64,000 bases of DNA, from the NCBI GenBank assembly GCA_949987705.1, contig OX465283.1, positions 158,115,850-158,179,849 on the forward strand, in the 5' to 3' direction. A program made the translations under genes and the position numbers. The notes under the pieces are model-generated. The model saw nothing but the letters and a program-made list of their open reading frames with translations. It was not told where the DNA came from and ran no database searches. The DNA is from Thereva unica. Taxonomy: Eukaryota > Arthropoda > Insecta > Diptera > Therevidae. Position 1 is the first letter of the stretch. Every line of letters begins with the position of its first letter. Below, piece by piece: positions 1 through 10,330 of this stretch.

Positions 1-217
1 GGGGAATAAAAACATACAAAGGATGCCTTGGAGAAAGGCCCTCCACCTGGGAGTAGTTGGAGATTTGAAGAGGAAGAAGCACTTGGATAAGGACCTCGAA
101 GTAGCCGTCCACCAAGTTGAGAAGAAAGCCGCCCAAACCCTCAGTTCTCAGAGCATCGAATGGCATTTCATCCCACTCTAGTAGTCTGATTTCGTCGTGA
201 AATCCCGAAGGTATCAT
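1..217 (-). CDS. Unassigned open reading frame running off the left edge
   Basis: The frame opens at an ATG at 217-215 (a second ATG lies at 166-164), after an in-frame stop near 236. It stays open for about 72 codons to the window edge, so its C-terminus is not seen. It has acidic and aromatic stretches such as EIRLLEWDEMPFDAL and a hydrophobic part reading YFEVLIQVLLPLQI. I do not recognise a family. Amino-acid use looks protein-like rather than low-complexity, so it could be a host exon or a transposon fragment. The length is only modestly above chance. Confidence 0.3.
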   Translation of the reverse strand, partial: MIPSGFHDEIRLLEWDEMPFDALRTEGLGGFLLNLVDGYFEVLIQVLLPLQISNYSQVEGLSPRHPLYVFIP

Positions 218-669
218 TTCAAACGAACTGTGACTACTCCCTGACTACTCAAGTTGAATGCTGTCTCAATTTGTGACATGTATTCCCTTTATCAGATGAT
301 ATCACCGATAATGATGCTCTGATCCCTGCTTATTTTTTGCCCTATCGAGCCACCTTCTAAACCAAATCCATTGGATTCTAAGTAAGCTACACTTTCTCGA
401 TAGATGGCAATAAATACAACGGAGTTGGCAAGAATTTTGGACCCGCTGGAGTTTCGAGTATTTATCACGGCTGCAACAATGCCCAAAATGGTGCCGGGAT
501 TAACCTAATCTAAAAGCATCTAGACCTAATTTTGGTAGGAGCCAGCCGTGTTATCAGAAACCGTCAAGTTTAACACCAAAGCCGCCACAGCATTACTTAT
601 TCATCCCCATCGATTCACAAGATGCTTCAAAACGGGGCTTCAAGAATGTTGAAGAGCAGTACCCCAAAA
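218..669. other. No gene seen
   Basis: Mixed-composition sequence between the edge reading frame and the mariner remnant. A short minus-strand frame at 292-486 has no recognisable motif. No repeat structure was noted. Confidence 0.4.
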
Positions 670-1055
670 TCATTTCAGCATCAGCTCGACACGCACCCGT
701 CCCATGTAACAATATAATAGAGCACAATCGATCGAGGGCAACTCCAACTTAACGGGAATGATCACCAGATCGTTTCCTCCTTTAAGGACCTCAACGAAGG
801 CAAAAATGATGCAGGACAGAGAGTAGAGATCGTTCGCCCAACTGAGTAACGAAAAGTAAAGTTTTGCGCCATTTTGAATTGTTGCTCGCAAAACGACTGG
901 CTCCAATTGGCGATTTCTTCCTTTCTCCGGCTTTCAAGACTTGCAAATTTTGTGGGTTGCTGTGGTAAACGCGAGATTTCAAAAAGCCCGAAATGTAGAA
1001 TTCGGACACCGTCAAATCTGGCAGGCCAGTTCAAATCGCCGAAACGGGGGAACAC
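670..1055 (-). mobile_element. Mariner-like transposase remnant, C-terminal part
   Basis: Read on the minus strand in alternating frames, this gives FGDLNWP, then FLKSRVYHSNPQNLQVLKA, then text resembling the last helices of the transposase (NNSKWRKTLL in one frame). In IS630-Tc1-mariner transposases, a W-P-x-R-S-x-D-L-x-P-L-D/E block carries the third catalytic acid and is followed by LKSKVY and a short helix of the type NPQTLQALK. Here the acid-bearing block is corrupted (ARFDGVRILHF). At least two frameshifts are needed and no N-terminal half is present. It is a dead C-terminal fragment, related to the pieces at 42.4 and 47.6 kb. Confidence 0.6.
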
Positions 1056-1106
1056 GCGGCCAGGAAATTGGTGTGAGCGGATGTTCCCTCCTGCTGGAAC
1101 AACAAT

Positions 1107-1390
1107 ATGCGCTCGAGACCCAATTCATTAACTTCCAGCAAAAACTCTGCTTTTCTTGTGCTTCTCGACATTAGTAAGGTATCCGACAGTGTTAGCCATG
1201 CGCTTGTAGAAACTAAGCTAATAGACCATGTGAGATGTTCATCCTCTGCGGCCTCCTTAATTCGAAGTTACTTGCAAAATATGGCTACAAAATTCAACTT
1301 TAGATTCTTTGCCAATTAGCCGCGGTGTTCCGCAAGGTTCCATACTAGGATCGCTGCTTTTTAGTATGTACAGAAATAATCTTAGCCGTG
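1107..1390 (+). mobile_element. LINE reverse transcriptase fragment
   Basis: The plus strand encodes an RT motif A region, LLDISKVSDSVSHALVETKL, where functional LINEs have a D-x-SKAFD core, followed by SLIRSYL. After a frame change comes motif B, SRGVPQGSILGSLLFSMY, with the invariant PQGS. The motif C YADD box is not found downstream. The second aspartate region of motif A is degraded (KVSDS for KAFDR). The order and spacing fit a CR1/Jockey-type LINE truncated at both ends. Confidence 0.7.
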
Positions 1391-3709
1391 GAGTAACAAA
1401 TTGATTCAGATGTGCAGAAGATTTTATAGAAGAGAAGATTTTATTGTTATTTTTTAAGCTTCAAATCGAAGGTTAAAGCTTTTGCCCCGAAGAGCAACTA
1501 TGAAAAAAGCTGAACCACCAGTCCAAGTTCAGTTCTTTCCCAGACTCATTCCGACAGACTCATTTTATATCGTCACTTAATAAAAACCTTAATGTGGTTC
1601 ACTTCAGGTCGATCCATATATATCCGTAACGTGACGGCGACTTCAGTGCAGTTCCGTAAGCAGCAGTGGAAAGAAATTATCGGTAGGGTATAATCTCATG
1701 CAAACAAATTACGAAAAGCGCGACATATTCCCAGACATGCGATGTAGTGGGAACCGACGATCTCAGTACTCTTCAGACGTTCGTGAAAAACACAAAAATT
1801 GCGTTGTCACAGGTATTTTTGAATTTATCTCGGACGAGTATTTTTTAAATTAAACGGAATAAGAATTCAACAGAAATTTAAGTAAACTCTATTTGAAAGT
1901 ACACTCAAACCTGTTGCCGTGCGTCCAGTCCCCGAAGAGTCCACTAGGGTCGAACCCATTCTCTCGACGCTAAATTCCATGATGCACTTGAGATCACTGT
2001 CCAAATATCAAAACTAAAATGTCGGATGTCATTGAACATGTGGGCCTGTGTGAATGTCAGTGAAGAATTCATCACGGAAGCCACTGACACGAAAAGCATC
2101 GTTGTCGTGTCTTTACGGATATGTGTGAATCGACCTTTATTCGTAGCGTCTGCGGACTGCGCACGCAATGAACGCTGGGCAGGCACAATTCCCAATTGTC
2201 TTCACACTTATCCTATGGATGAAAAGCTGGCTGTGGACTAGCTGCATTTGACTTCTGGAGTTTGTAGATGCTGCTGATTCAATTGGTTTCCAATCCATAG
2301 TTTTACATACATACATATTGGAGCACGCACTCCATCCATGCCTGCTGTTGTTTCAATAGCTTTGCCATTACTGCTTCTACGATATTTGGCTATAACTAAC
2401 AAGACCCTTTCTCTCAATGATCGTTATCATATTAAACAGGACGGACCTTAGGCTGTTGGTGGAATATCTGACTGCGGTATCACCTTTACAGACTAGGATT
2501 GTCTCAAGGGATAGAATGCCAACTCTCCATGGAAGGCGACGAGACTTGCGTCTAAGTTCTCTGTGAATATATCCTGCTCTTCTTAGCTTAGAAAAAGATT
2601 GTTTTATCAGAGAGCTTGTGAGCCCCGCCCCCCGGGTTTTCTTTAACTAAAGAACTTCTTGCCTTCGTCCGGGGATTGAGAGAACGCAATCCATACCAAA
2701 TCCAAAACTATGTTGTTGGTTTAGTGCGATGACTTCAAAAATTATAAAACTTTCTAGAATGTAATAATGGTCTCGTGAAAATTAGTTTAAATCTAATTTA
2801 CGTTCTAATCAATCTGACCATAAGGACCATTTTTTTATGTGAAAGACTATGGCCGAAACTGAAAGGTGAAGTTGAACAGCAAGTTCTAGTTGGAGATTGC
2901 TAAGGACGACACCCTTTTATGCTTTCGTTGTGTTGAAATGTCTCAAAAATTCCCATTGATCTAAAAAATGGCTTCGGAGAGACAATACCCACCCATCTCC
3001 ACAGATCCTCGAAAAAACGCGGTTCAATAACGATTTGGACTCGACGACTCAAAGGCGAAAGTTTATTTACCCGGGAAATGAAAAATTTTGAACTAATTTT
3101 CGTTCACTTGTTGGAGTTGTAACCATCCCTAAAGGGGAAAATGGAGACGCAAAAAAAAATAAAAAATATCGCAGATACCTTTTCATGTTCTTTATTAAAA
3201 AGGCTAATTAATCTCATAAATTCGTCTCGTCGCCGACTATCCAAAAGCGAATTGTATTGCTCTGGTTGGTTTTTTAATTAAGCTCGTAAATTCATGGAGC
3301 CAAGTAACGCAATTTAGTTTGGTGTCCCTTTATTCCTCCTTGCACCTAACTACTCCAATGAACTTAAAAATCAAAACGGCGGCGGGGGATGGGTGCCGTG
3401 GAAAAAAGTTGCAAATGAAATAAAAACTAAGGATAGATTCTTTTTTCACTTCCTCCCTTGTTTCTCATTAGCAACGCCCGGTGGTGCAAGCGCTAGCCCC
3501 AATCTTCCCCCGTGCTATAGTAACGAAGTTTCTCCATCATTGCTTGAGGGTGTTCATCGGAAAGGGACACCCCTAACCCCTACCATTAGAACACCATAAA
3601 ATTCGCCAGTTTCTTTTTTTTTATTTTTTTGCCATAATGAAAATTTTTTTGTAAGTGTGTGCGCAATTTTTTCGTCCCGTAAAAAAATGAGGAAAACCAT
3701 TTTTTTAAA
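1391..3709. other. Stretch without recognised gene
   Basis: About 2.3 kb of unremarkable sequence. Overlapping frames on both strands at 1944-2241 have no recognisable domain. A TACATACATACATA run sits near 2305. 3120-3700 is AT-rich with A and T runs. I see no transposon protein motif and no RNA gene. Confidence 0.4.
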
Positions 3710-3734
3710 CCCACACACACACATACACACCCCC
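3710..3734. repeat. (CA)n microsatellite
   Basis: A short CA dinucleotide run with one T interruption (ACATACACAC), ending in a C run. It is a simple-sequence repeat in otherwise unannotated DNA. Confidence 0.85.
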
Positions 3735-4829
3735 GAACGGTTGAAGGGAGCAAAACCGGACTTAGGAAGTAAAAAAATTGTCTTGCGCATACCCTAGAAA
3801 CAACTACAGAGCCATGGCTGAGGCCGTTAGGGTTGCTGGCGCGCCCCCCCAGGGCCCCATTCCAGGACGGCAACTTGTAAGAGCTAAGAGCGGTGCGTTG
3901 TACCCCACTTGAGAGATTTGTTTGTTCCTCTTATCCCCCATCGAAAAGTGCACAAAAAATTTCGTGTTGCAAGAAAGATTGTGCAGCTGGTGGTGGGCGA
4001 CAAATGACCGACCCGGATCGATATCTATGGGTTGTCCAAGTGCGAGTGTCGTGACTGAAGAATGCACGGAAGGATGAGCCCCAAGTAGCCACCGCGCGAT
4101 GCACATAAGGCTGAATTCCGAAATACTTCAAGAACTAGGTGGAATTCGTGGTTAATATGCTCGCTTCGGGATTTTATTGTGGGTCCTGAGGTAGGGTGGG
4201 CGGACGTGCACTCTTCATACTGCCAAATTTTTGATTTTTAATTTAAAACATTCAAACCCCAGTCGATACGAGCTTATCGATTGGGTGCAAGCAGTTTCAT
4301 GGTGGATGCACTCGTTCCACTTGTAAATTTGTTCGCATCATTACCTTCGCCTCCGAAAAGGATATTCATGTTTCAAAAGATCCATAAGGTTTCTTTAACT
4401 AATTAATAATCCATCACGAATCTCTAGTATCTGTGCAACGAACAACGAAAAGAAACTTGGTCTAGTATTCGCCAGTAATTCATAAGTAAAAACGCACTAA
4501 GTGACCACCACCGTCGTAAGGGAGCGAGTCTATGTATTTCCTGAAGGGGTTGATCCGACCCAATTTTTCATAGTTCCTTCCCATATTGTATGCATAACCA
4601 CATCTAGAAGTAAAGTATGGAAAAGTTAAAGAAAGCCCTGAAAACGGGGAGGAGCCAGAATGTTGATATTTTGGCTATCGAATTTTTTAAACTACGTAAA
4701 ATTGTAATTAAACAAAAATCCTCGGAGATTGATGGGTTTTTAAGAATTTACACTTGTGGCCTTTTTTGTTATGTGAAATCACGCAAATTATGACAGCACA
4801 AAATTTTTTCGCCAAACGGAATCATTTAT
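3735..4829. other. Stretch without recognised gene
   Basis: Short frames on the minus strand at 3804-4131 show no known domain. The part next to 4830 may include the 3' end or LTR of the gypsy remnant, but no LTR boundary was identified. Confidence 0.35.
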
Positions 4830-6270
4830 GTAGAACCTTTGATCCCCTTCGGAAGGTTATATCCTTGCTTAGTGGCTTGCGTTACTTTTCTCAATTTTGT
4901 CCTGACATCCTTCCAAACCTTTTCTAATGCTTTAGTGCGTGCTTCTCTCCGATCTTCTTGCTGGGCGGAAGTCGCCACGCCTAGTCATCTCTCTTTCGAA
5001 GCTAAGAAAATACGGAGTTAGCTTGGTCCCTTTGTGGGTACTTGTGCGAAAAGCACAACCTATCTTGGCCAAATATGTATCTCATACTCTACGGTTCTCC
5101 GCCACGTAGGCACGCAGCATAGATTTGACGTTTTGATTCATGCATTCTGAACATGAACAGAACAAGGGGTATTTAATACTTTCCCGATGCTAATACTTTG
5201 CCGAAGTCGGCTTGCCACAACCCCTGGTATCATTAGTCCACTTCCTTCCTTCGAACTTCTTACATTCTGGCTTAGTAAACTGGCAAACTGCGCAACGTTT
5301 AACATAGGAAGCGACGTCGCTTTTCATTTTAAACCAAAAAAATCGCTAGGCAAGCCGATCATAGGTCTTCTTAAGGCCACCGTGTCCCACTGTTGATGCG
5401 TCATGCGCCTCTAACATGATCTTCTTACGTTCAGACTTAGTTACTATCCTTCTCCAACTGGAATCTTCCTGAGCCAGCTCGGAGTATCTTGGACGTATGT
5501 ATATGCTTCCAGAGGTTACCGTCTTCGTATCGCCAATCCAGAAAACGCACTGGATCGGTTCGTACTTGTGTTGTAATACGTTCATACCAATGGTCAGGCT
5601 TCGAGCCATACTAAGGACGCGTGATCGGTTACCACCCTGAACTTAGTCTCTTCAATGTATCGGCTATAGAGACCCAGAATACTGCTAAACATTCGCGTTC
5701 GGTTATCGAGTAGTTCCGTTCCGAATGACTTAATGACCTGCTGAGGTAGGCTATGACCTTGTCCTGGCCCTCCTGCTATTGGGTGAGGACCGCACCTAAA
5801 CCATGCTAAAGCATCGGTGTGAATGGTGAAAGGGAGTTCAAAGTTGGGACAAGTCAGAATAGGTGCACTCATCAGATTATCTTTTGCCCTCCAGAAGGCC
5901 TCTTCGCATTGCTGCGTACACAAGAACTTACGTCCCTTCATCAGCAGCTCTGTGATGGGGGCTATAAGCGTGGTGAGATTGGGTATGAAACGCCGGTACC
6001 AGGATACTGTGCCTATAAATTTCCTCTCTTCAGATACCGATTTTGGGACGGGTATAAGTAGCATGCCTTGCACATTTCCGGGGTCGACCTGTAGTCCATT
6101 TTCGCCGACTATGTACTATCTCCATCTCCACGCAGAAGCGGTATTTTCCGTTCTTCTTTTTAACTGCCCACGTTTGTTTTTCTTTATTTCAGTGGGGTGT
6201 AAGGTCCAAAGCTTTGCCTCCCGCAAAGCGAACCTATTGCAACAGAAGCAGCCCCACTACTTCAGGGTTC
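4830..6270 (-). mobile_element. Ty3/gypsy pol remnant (RNase H and integrase parts)
   Basis: From high to low coordinate on the minus strand: an RT finger strand, VKKKNGKYRFCVEM (near 6120-6180); then the region after the RT palm, NGLQVDPGNVQ and FIGTVSWYRRFIP; then RNase H start text, EEAFWRAKDNLMSAPIL and PFTIHTDA; then [11 protein letters not shown]; then the integrase zinc-binding segment HDASTVGHGGLKKTYDRLA (near 5350-5400), SDVASYVKRCAVC and an integrase-core C-terminal stretch to about 4840. The RT palm with its YxDD box is missing, so finger and connection are joined by a deletion. Several frameshifts and stops follow. This is a dead LTR retrotransposon remnant. Neither LTR was found, and whether the minus-strand frame at 6271-6477 belongs to it is unclear. 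Confidence 0.85.
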
Positions 6271-6959
6271 TCAATTAGTAGGCTTGAATAGATTCATCAT
6301 TCTGCCTAAGGGTTTCTCAATTACATTTGTTGGGTCAAAGCAAGGCCGTACGGAAAACAAGATTCTTCCCCTCGCTATTTCGATAAGGTGACAAAGAACA
6401 CCTTTGGGGGCACGCTCTTCTGATGCTCCATAGGTGGTAATCCTGTGGCTCAGCCTGGTGTCCTGTAACCCAGCCAACTACAATCCTGAGTAATATAGCC
6501 TTGCGGCTACGAACATAGTGACGTCATCGGTTGCGACCCCGGGTGTGAGCTTTATCCGGGACAAGAAACAGTGTGGTGAGCATTTTTATGTTGAGCTTCT
6601 TATGTTAGCGCCACATATGTGAAACTAGCTCAACTTCGCTGTAATATATCTGTCTTGGGTGGGCTGTAATGACGGAATCTTAGGTGGGAATCGTTGTTGT
6701 TGGATGAGATCCGTCTATCTGATCTGTATTTTTTTCCTGGAGGTAAAAAGTTCATGCTAACGCCACGATTCATGCACCCATTACTGACCGATCCCCCATG
6801 ACAGCTAAGTTGGTCTCTAGCCTTTATGTCTATATACACATATCCACCCATATAAATACATGCATATATGGATCTATGTATACCTAAAAATAAACAGCCT
6901 TGACGAAATCCTCGCCCGCAAGACTGGCTACTAATAATTACGTCCCGAGGTCCCGAGGG
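6271..6959. other. Stretch without recognised gene
   Basis: A minus-strand frame at 6271-6477 abuts the gypsy remnant but carries no motif I know. 6830-6890 is rich in TATATACATA-like words. Nothing else is supported. Confidence 0.35.
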
Positions 6960-7330
6960 TCGTTCAGCTTTATTTAACTGCTACTGCTCGTGATATTTCT
7001 TCGCCTTACTCTATTTCTTTCGGCTTCTTCTGTGGATGGCCCTTCAGCGTTGCTTCCACTTTTCCCCACACTTCCTCGGACCTCATCATGTGTCCTAGGA
7101 TGTTTTCCAGCCGTAGTGGCGTTTCGGACATTCCCTCTAATGCCGCTCTTTCATTGGCGAATCTCGATCAGCTAAAGAAGACGTGCTCCCTTCTTCCATC
7201 CCTGGGCATACCGGACAAAACGGTGAATCATCATGTCCGAAACGACCACTTAGGAACTCTGTGAGGTTGTAACTCACTTCCCCAAGCTCTCTAGTAACCC
7301 ACATCTCCACGTCTGGGGTAAGTCTGCAGA
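6960..7330 (-). mobile_element. R1-like LINE, C-terminal remnant
   Basis: The minus strand near 7335-7200 reads WICRLTPDVEMWVTRELGEV, then SYNLTEFLSG and FGHDDSPFCPVC. This is the RLIPD...GEVNYYLTQ...SGHGCF...FGHDDSPxCPxC zinc-knuckle region that ends R1-type LINE ORF2 proteins in insects. Beyond it, in other frames, lies text resembling the extreme C-terminus (DEVRGSVGKSGSN). The RT and endonuclease domains are absent here. Frameshifts show that it is dead. Confidence 0.7.
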
Positions 7331-7384
7331 TCCAATGACCCTTGAGAGACTCGTCCTATTTCATTTGCCACTTCCTTACGGACT

Positions 7385-7475
7385 GTTGTCTGTCTGTCTG
7401 TCTATCTGTATATCTGTCTGTTTGTATGACTGTCTCTCTATATGGCTGTCTGTCTGTATTTCTGTATGTCACCAG
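7385..7475. repeat. (TGTC)n-derived microsatellite
   Basis: About 90 bases of CTGT/TGTC tetranucleotide repeats with TATC and TGTA interruptions. Plus-strand frames across it give artefactual S/C/V-rich peptides. Confidence 0.85.
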
Positions 7476-8739
7476 AATCGTTGGAATTCAATGCCTTCGA
7501 AACGAAAGAGTGTCCTTGTTCCAATAACCTGCCTGTGTGATCCTATTGTATATATGTGTATAATGTTGTTCCACAAAATCAAATTTTACACATGACCCAT
7601 TTTGTGTACATCTAACGATCGTTTTAAGGTTAAAGTCATTCGTCATGCCTAAAACATGCATTCTAATCAAAGTCTTGAATGTGTTAACCAATTATGAAAC
7701 CAAAAAAAGAAAAATTAGATTTAAAATTGCAATAAAAATAAAAATAAAATAATTCCACTAAAAACTTGGAATTACCTCATCATCCATTAATAAAAAAACC
7801 TTAGACGCGAAAATAATTGTTATCGGTTTGGTTGCGATTTCGTGTAATTTTCATTTCATGCAACTTTTCTCATTTATACTGCAGCGCGCAAATTGAGCCA
7901 AACTCAATTGGACTTGTTCAGATTCAAATTGCGTCAGTTACTATCCAGTTAGCTGCCATTTAACAACAAATTCATTCTCTTTGAAATCTGCATCGAAAAT
8001 CTTTTTAACATAATAAATGCACATATTCACCTCTGGCTCTGTTTGCGGTGAAGGTTGCAAATGGTCTGGTACACGGCGGCGGCGCAGGCGCAGGTAAAAA
8101 GTAAAACGTGAATCATGCGCCAATGCGGCTCAAAGGCGCGCACTGCACACTGCACTGCTGGTATTAGAAAACTGCTGTTACACAGGATCGTTACGTAAAT
8201 GTCAAGTGCAAGTTTCTGGGTGTCAACAGGTTTGTTATTTTCGCTGTGAACGACATTAGGCAACTTAACGTAAAATGATAAATAAATACTCGACCCGAAG
8301 TCGACGGATGAAGGTGATTGGTGGTCGCTGGACGCCCGTTTTGCACGTTGCCATAATTTTTTAAGCTCCGCCAATTATCATTGCAATTACCTTCGGTTTG
8401 TACAGAACAACAAAGTCTACTGTGCACGGAGTGTAAAGGAAGTTATTTATTTATGGAGAGATAGAGCTTTCTGCTGGCTGCCACCAAACTGATTTAAATA
8501 TAAAACGATTTGAAAATATTTTGCAGCTGGAAACGATTGAAAATGGCAATTTTAATGTACTTATTAAAAAGTGGATTTTATTGAGAACTAAGCTCATAAG
8601 TTATTCGTCAACACTTTAGAAAAAGAAGCAACGTGATAAGTTGTTGGAGAATGTAAAAGTTTGTCAGTTTGTTTTTGCAAAATGATAATTCGTTTCTAAG
8701 TACTTGGGCCGAAATATAGATGGCAGTTAGGTACACTTT
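7476..8739. other. Transposon-free stretch, possibly regulatory
   Basis: No mobile-element motif on either strand. 8035-8190 is clearly GC-richer, with CGGCGGCGGCGCAGGCGCAGG and a GCGCGCACTGCACACTGCACT word cluster. The flanks are AT-rich. Frames at 8027-8427 overlap on one strand without a known domain. The texture resembles the other clean GC-richer blocks and could hold enhancer or promoter sequence, but this is inference only. Confidence 0.3.
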
Positions 8740-9335
8740 GACACCACCAGGGAGGTAGGGGGAGTAACATGAAGGGTATGTAAGTACGTACGTAACTATG
8801 ATGGATTGGCGTAAAGGCGATCATAACTTCCTAGTGGTGAAAGCTGTTCCAAAAGGGATGGGCTAATATGATTGGTCCTGCCATGCCAAGATCTAAAGTT
8901 ATCATTGTGTTGTCACTGTCGTTTAAGGAGTTTGCACCTAGTTGAATAATGCCTAAGGGTGAAATGGAGGACATGTCAGAATAGAACTTCTACTTCCTAT
9001 CTTACTCATGGGACTTTTATGGACCAATTAAGCTGGAGAAGACCAAGTCTCGTTGGGCCAGAGTGGAATTGGCGACCTCCATGGAGTACACCAGAAACTC
9101 GAAGATAGAAATGCAGTAATGAGTCCGGGAAGCTCCAGTTAGCCAGAATCCCTCAGTGTAGTACGTGGTCAGTGGTACGTTGTTCAACTAGTAGGAGAAC
9201 TGATAAACCTGTTTAAGCGCTCTGACCAACGAATATGAAATATGGAAGTGTACTACAAAAGGCCAAGTGAGTGGTTGCAGTATCCAGCCACGGTTTTGAC
9301 CCCATATCTCACCAAAGGAAGAAGAAGAAGCTCAG
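8740..9335 (+). mobile_element. RTE-like LINE 5' region and tail remnant
   Basis: 8750-8890 shares ordered words with the 5' leader of the RTE element at 14,060-14,220: a GGGGGA(G/A)TAACATG word, CCTAG(T/C)GGTGA and GGCTAATATGAT. 9010-9230 shares TTTATGGACCAATTAAGCTG and GTTGTTCAAC with 49,440-49,640. It ends with a GAAGAAGAAGAAG run like that closing the fragment at 13.0 kb. No protein motif is readable. I infer an internally deleted LINE with only leader and tail left. Confidence 0.45.
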
Positions 9336-9698
9336 GAGTCGCCCTATGTACCAGTCCCTCAAGTCTTAAATTTCACGATGCAATATCTAGTAGTAAGCCC
9401 AGCTCTAAGTATAGGTAAATGATAGGATAGGTTAAAGGGGTCTGGGGGTACATGAAAATGGCTCGGTAAACTCTGGGTTTGAGCTCTTGGTTCGATTTCT
9501 TCTAGATATAAACAAATAAGTGTACACGAAACTAGCTTAGTGCGAGTAACTCAAGTGGAATACTCTTGTTTTACAAGAAAACAGCCCCAGATTCAGAAGG
9601 TTATTTATTTCGGTGGAGACATCAATGAGTTCAATGCCTTTGTTTAGGCCTCTCCAGGAGCTCGAGTCAATAAATCCTCTAGACTTGCATATGTGACG

Positions 9699-9814
9699 TT
9701 TTTAACGTAGACAACTCATTTTTAAGTAGACAACGTAGACAGCCTTGCATATGTCATTATTTTTATTGCCATCACTTTGTTCTCATTACGATTTTATCCT
9801 TAGTGAAATGCAGT
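9699..9814. repeat. Dispersed repeat, copy 1 of 2
   Basis: About 116 bases running from TTTTAACGTAGACAA through CAACGTAGACAGCCTTGC to a conserved CTCATTACGATTTTATC and TAGTGAA end. It aligns along its whole length with 12,704-12,820 in the same orientation, with scattered substitutions and small indels. The family is not identified. Both copies sit near LINE debris, so it may be a LINE tail or a short non-autonomous element. Confidence 0.7.
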
Positions 9815-9829
9815 AAATCAAACACATAC

Positions 9830-10330
9830 AATACTACCTTGAGTGAACGGCTGGAAAGAAAGCTCTCAATCCAGTTCCTTAGAACTGAGTCGATACCAAT
9901 GGCTTAAGGTTTAGACAACAGAGCGGGATGCCATACTCTGGCTCCTGTGCTGAAAGTCGAGTCGTGATTTGTGACAAGTTTTTTGAGTTGAAGAAAGTGA
10001 CGTTTCAGTCGAATTGCGACTTTCAGCATATGGGGGCTAAACTAGAACTTAGCACGTCCACTCTAGGCCACAATGCTGAAAGTCATAATTCGATTGAAAC
10101 GTCACTTTCTTCAACTCAAAAAACTTGTCACAAATCACGACTCGACTTTCAGCACAGGGGCCTCTGTCGAAAGCCTTGGATATACCTAGAGCAACCAAAC
10201 CAGATTCATCGGAGCGATGGATGTTTTGGTTGAGAGCCTCAATCAGACACAGAAGAAGGTCGCCAGTAGATCTTTTCGGTCTAAAGCCGTACTGCCTGTC
10301 GTAAAAAATTAACTCCTAAACCTACTCCTA
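9830..10330 (-). mobile_element. LINE reverse transcriptase split by a hairpin insertion
   Basis: The minus strand reads YGFRPKRSTGDLLLCLIEAL, then GLVALGISKAFDR, which covers the RT fingers and motif A (K-A-F-D). There the frame is broken by the element at 9941-10161. On its far side it resumes exactly with VWHPALL, then AIGIDSVLRNWIESFLSSRS, close to the family A text at 40.8 kb. Removing the insertion and one target-duplication copy leaves motif A continuous across D-R-V-W-H. Motifs B and C are not present, so it was already truncated. A single stop lies after the break. Confidence 0.75.
9941..10161. mobile_element. 221-bp hairpin MITE with 5-bp target duplication
   Basis: Two arms of 81 bases, 9948-10028 and 10074-10154, are near-perfect inverted repeats (about four mismatches) around a 45-base loop. 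The ends GCTCCTGTGCTG and CAGCACAGGGGC extend the pairing. CTCTG is present directly on both sides (9936-9940 and 10162-10166), as expected for a 5-bp target-site duplication, and the host LINE frame is restored when the element is removed. Each arm is itself bounded by TGCTGAAAGTC and its inverse. It has no coding capacity, and the superfamily is not determined. Confidence 0.85.

Noticed and set aside
9928..10233. 101-codon plus-strand frame
   Set aside because: It is the translation of the hairpin MITE and flanking LINE on the wrong strand.
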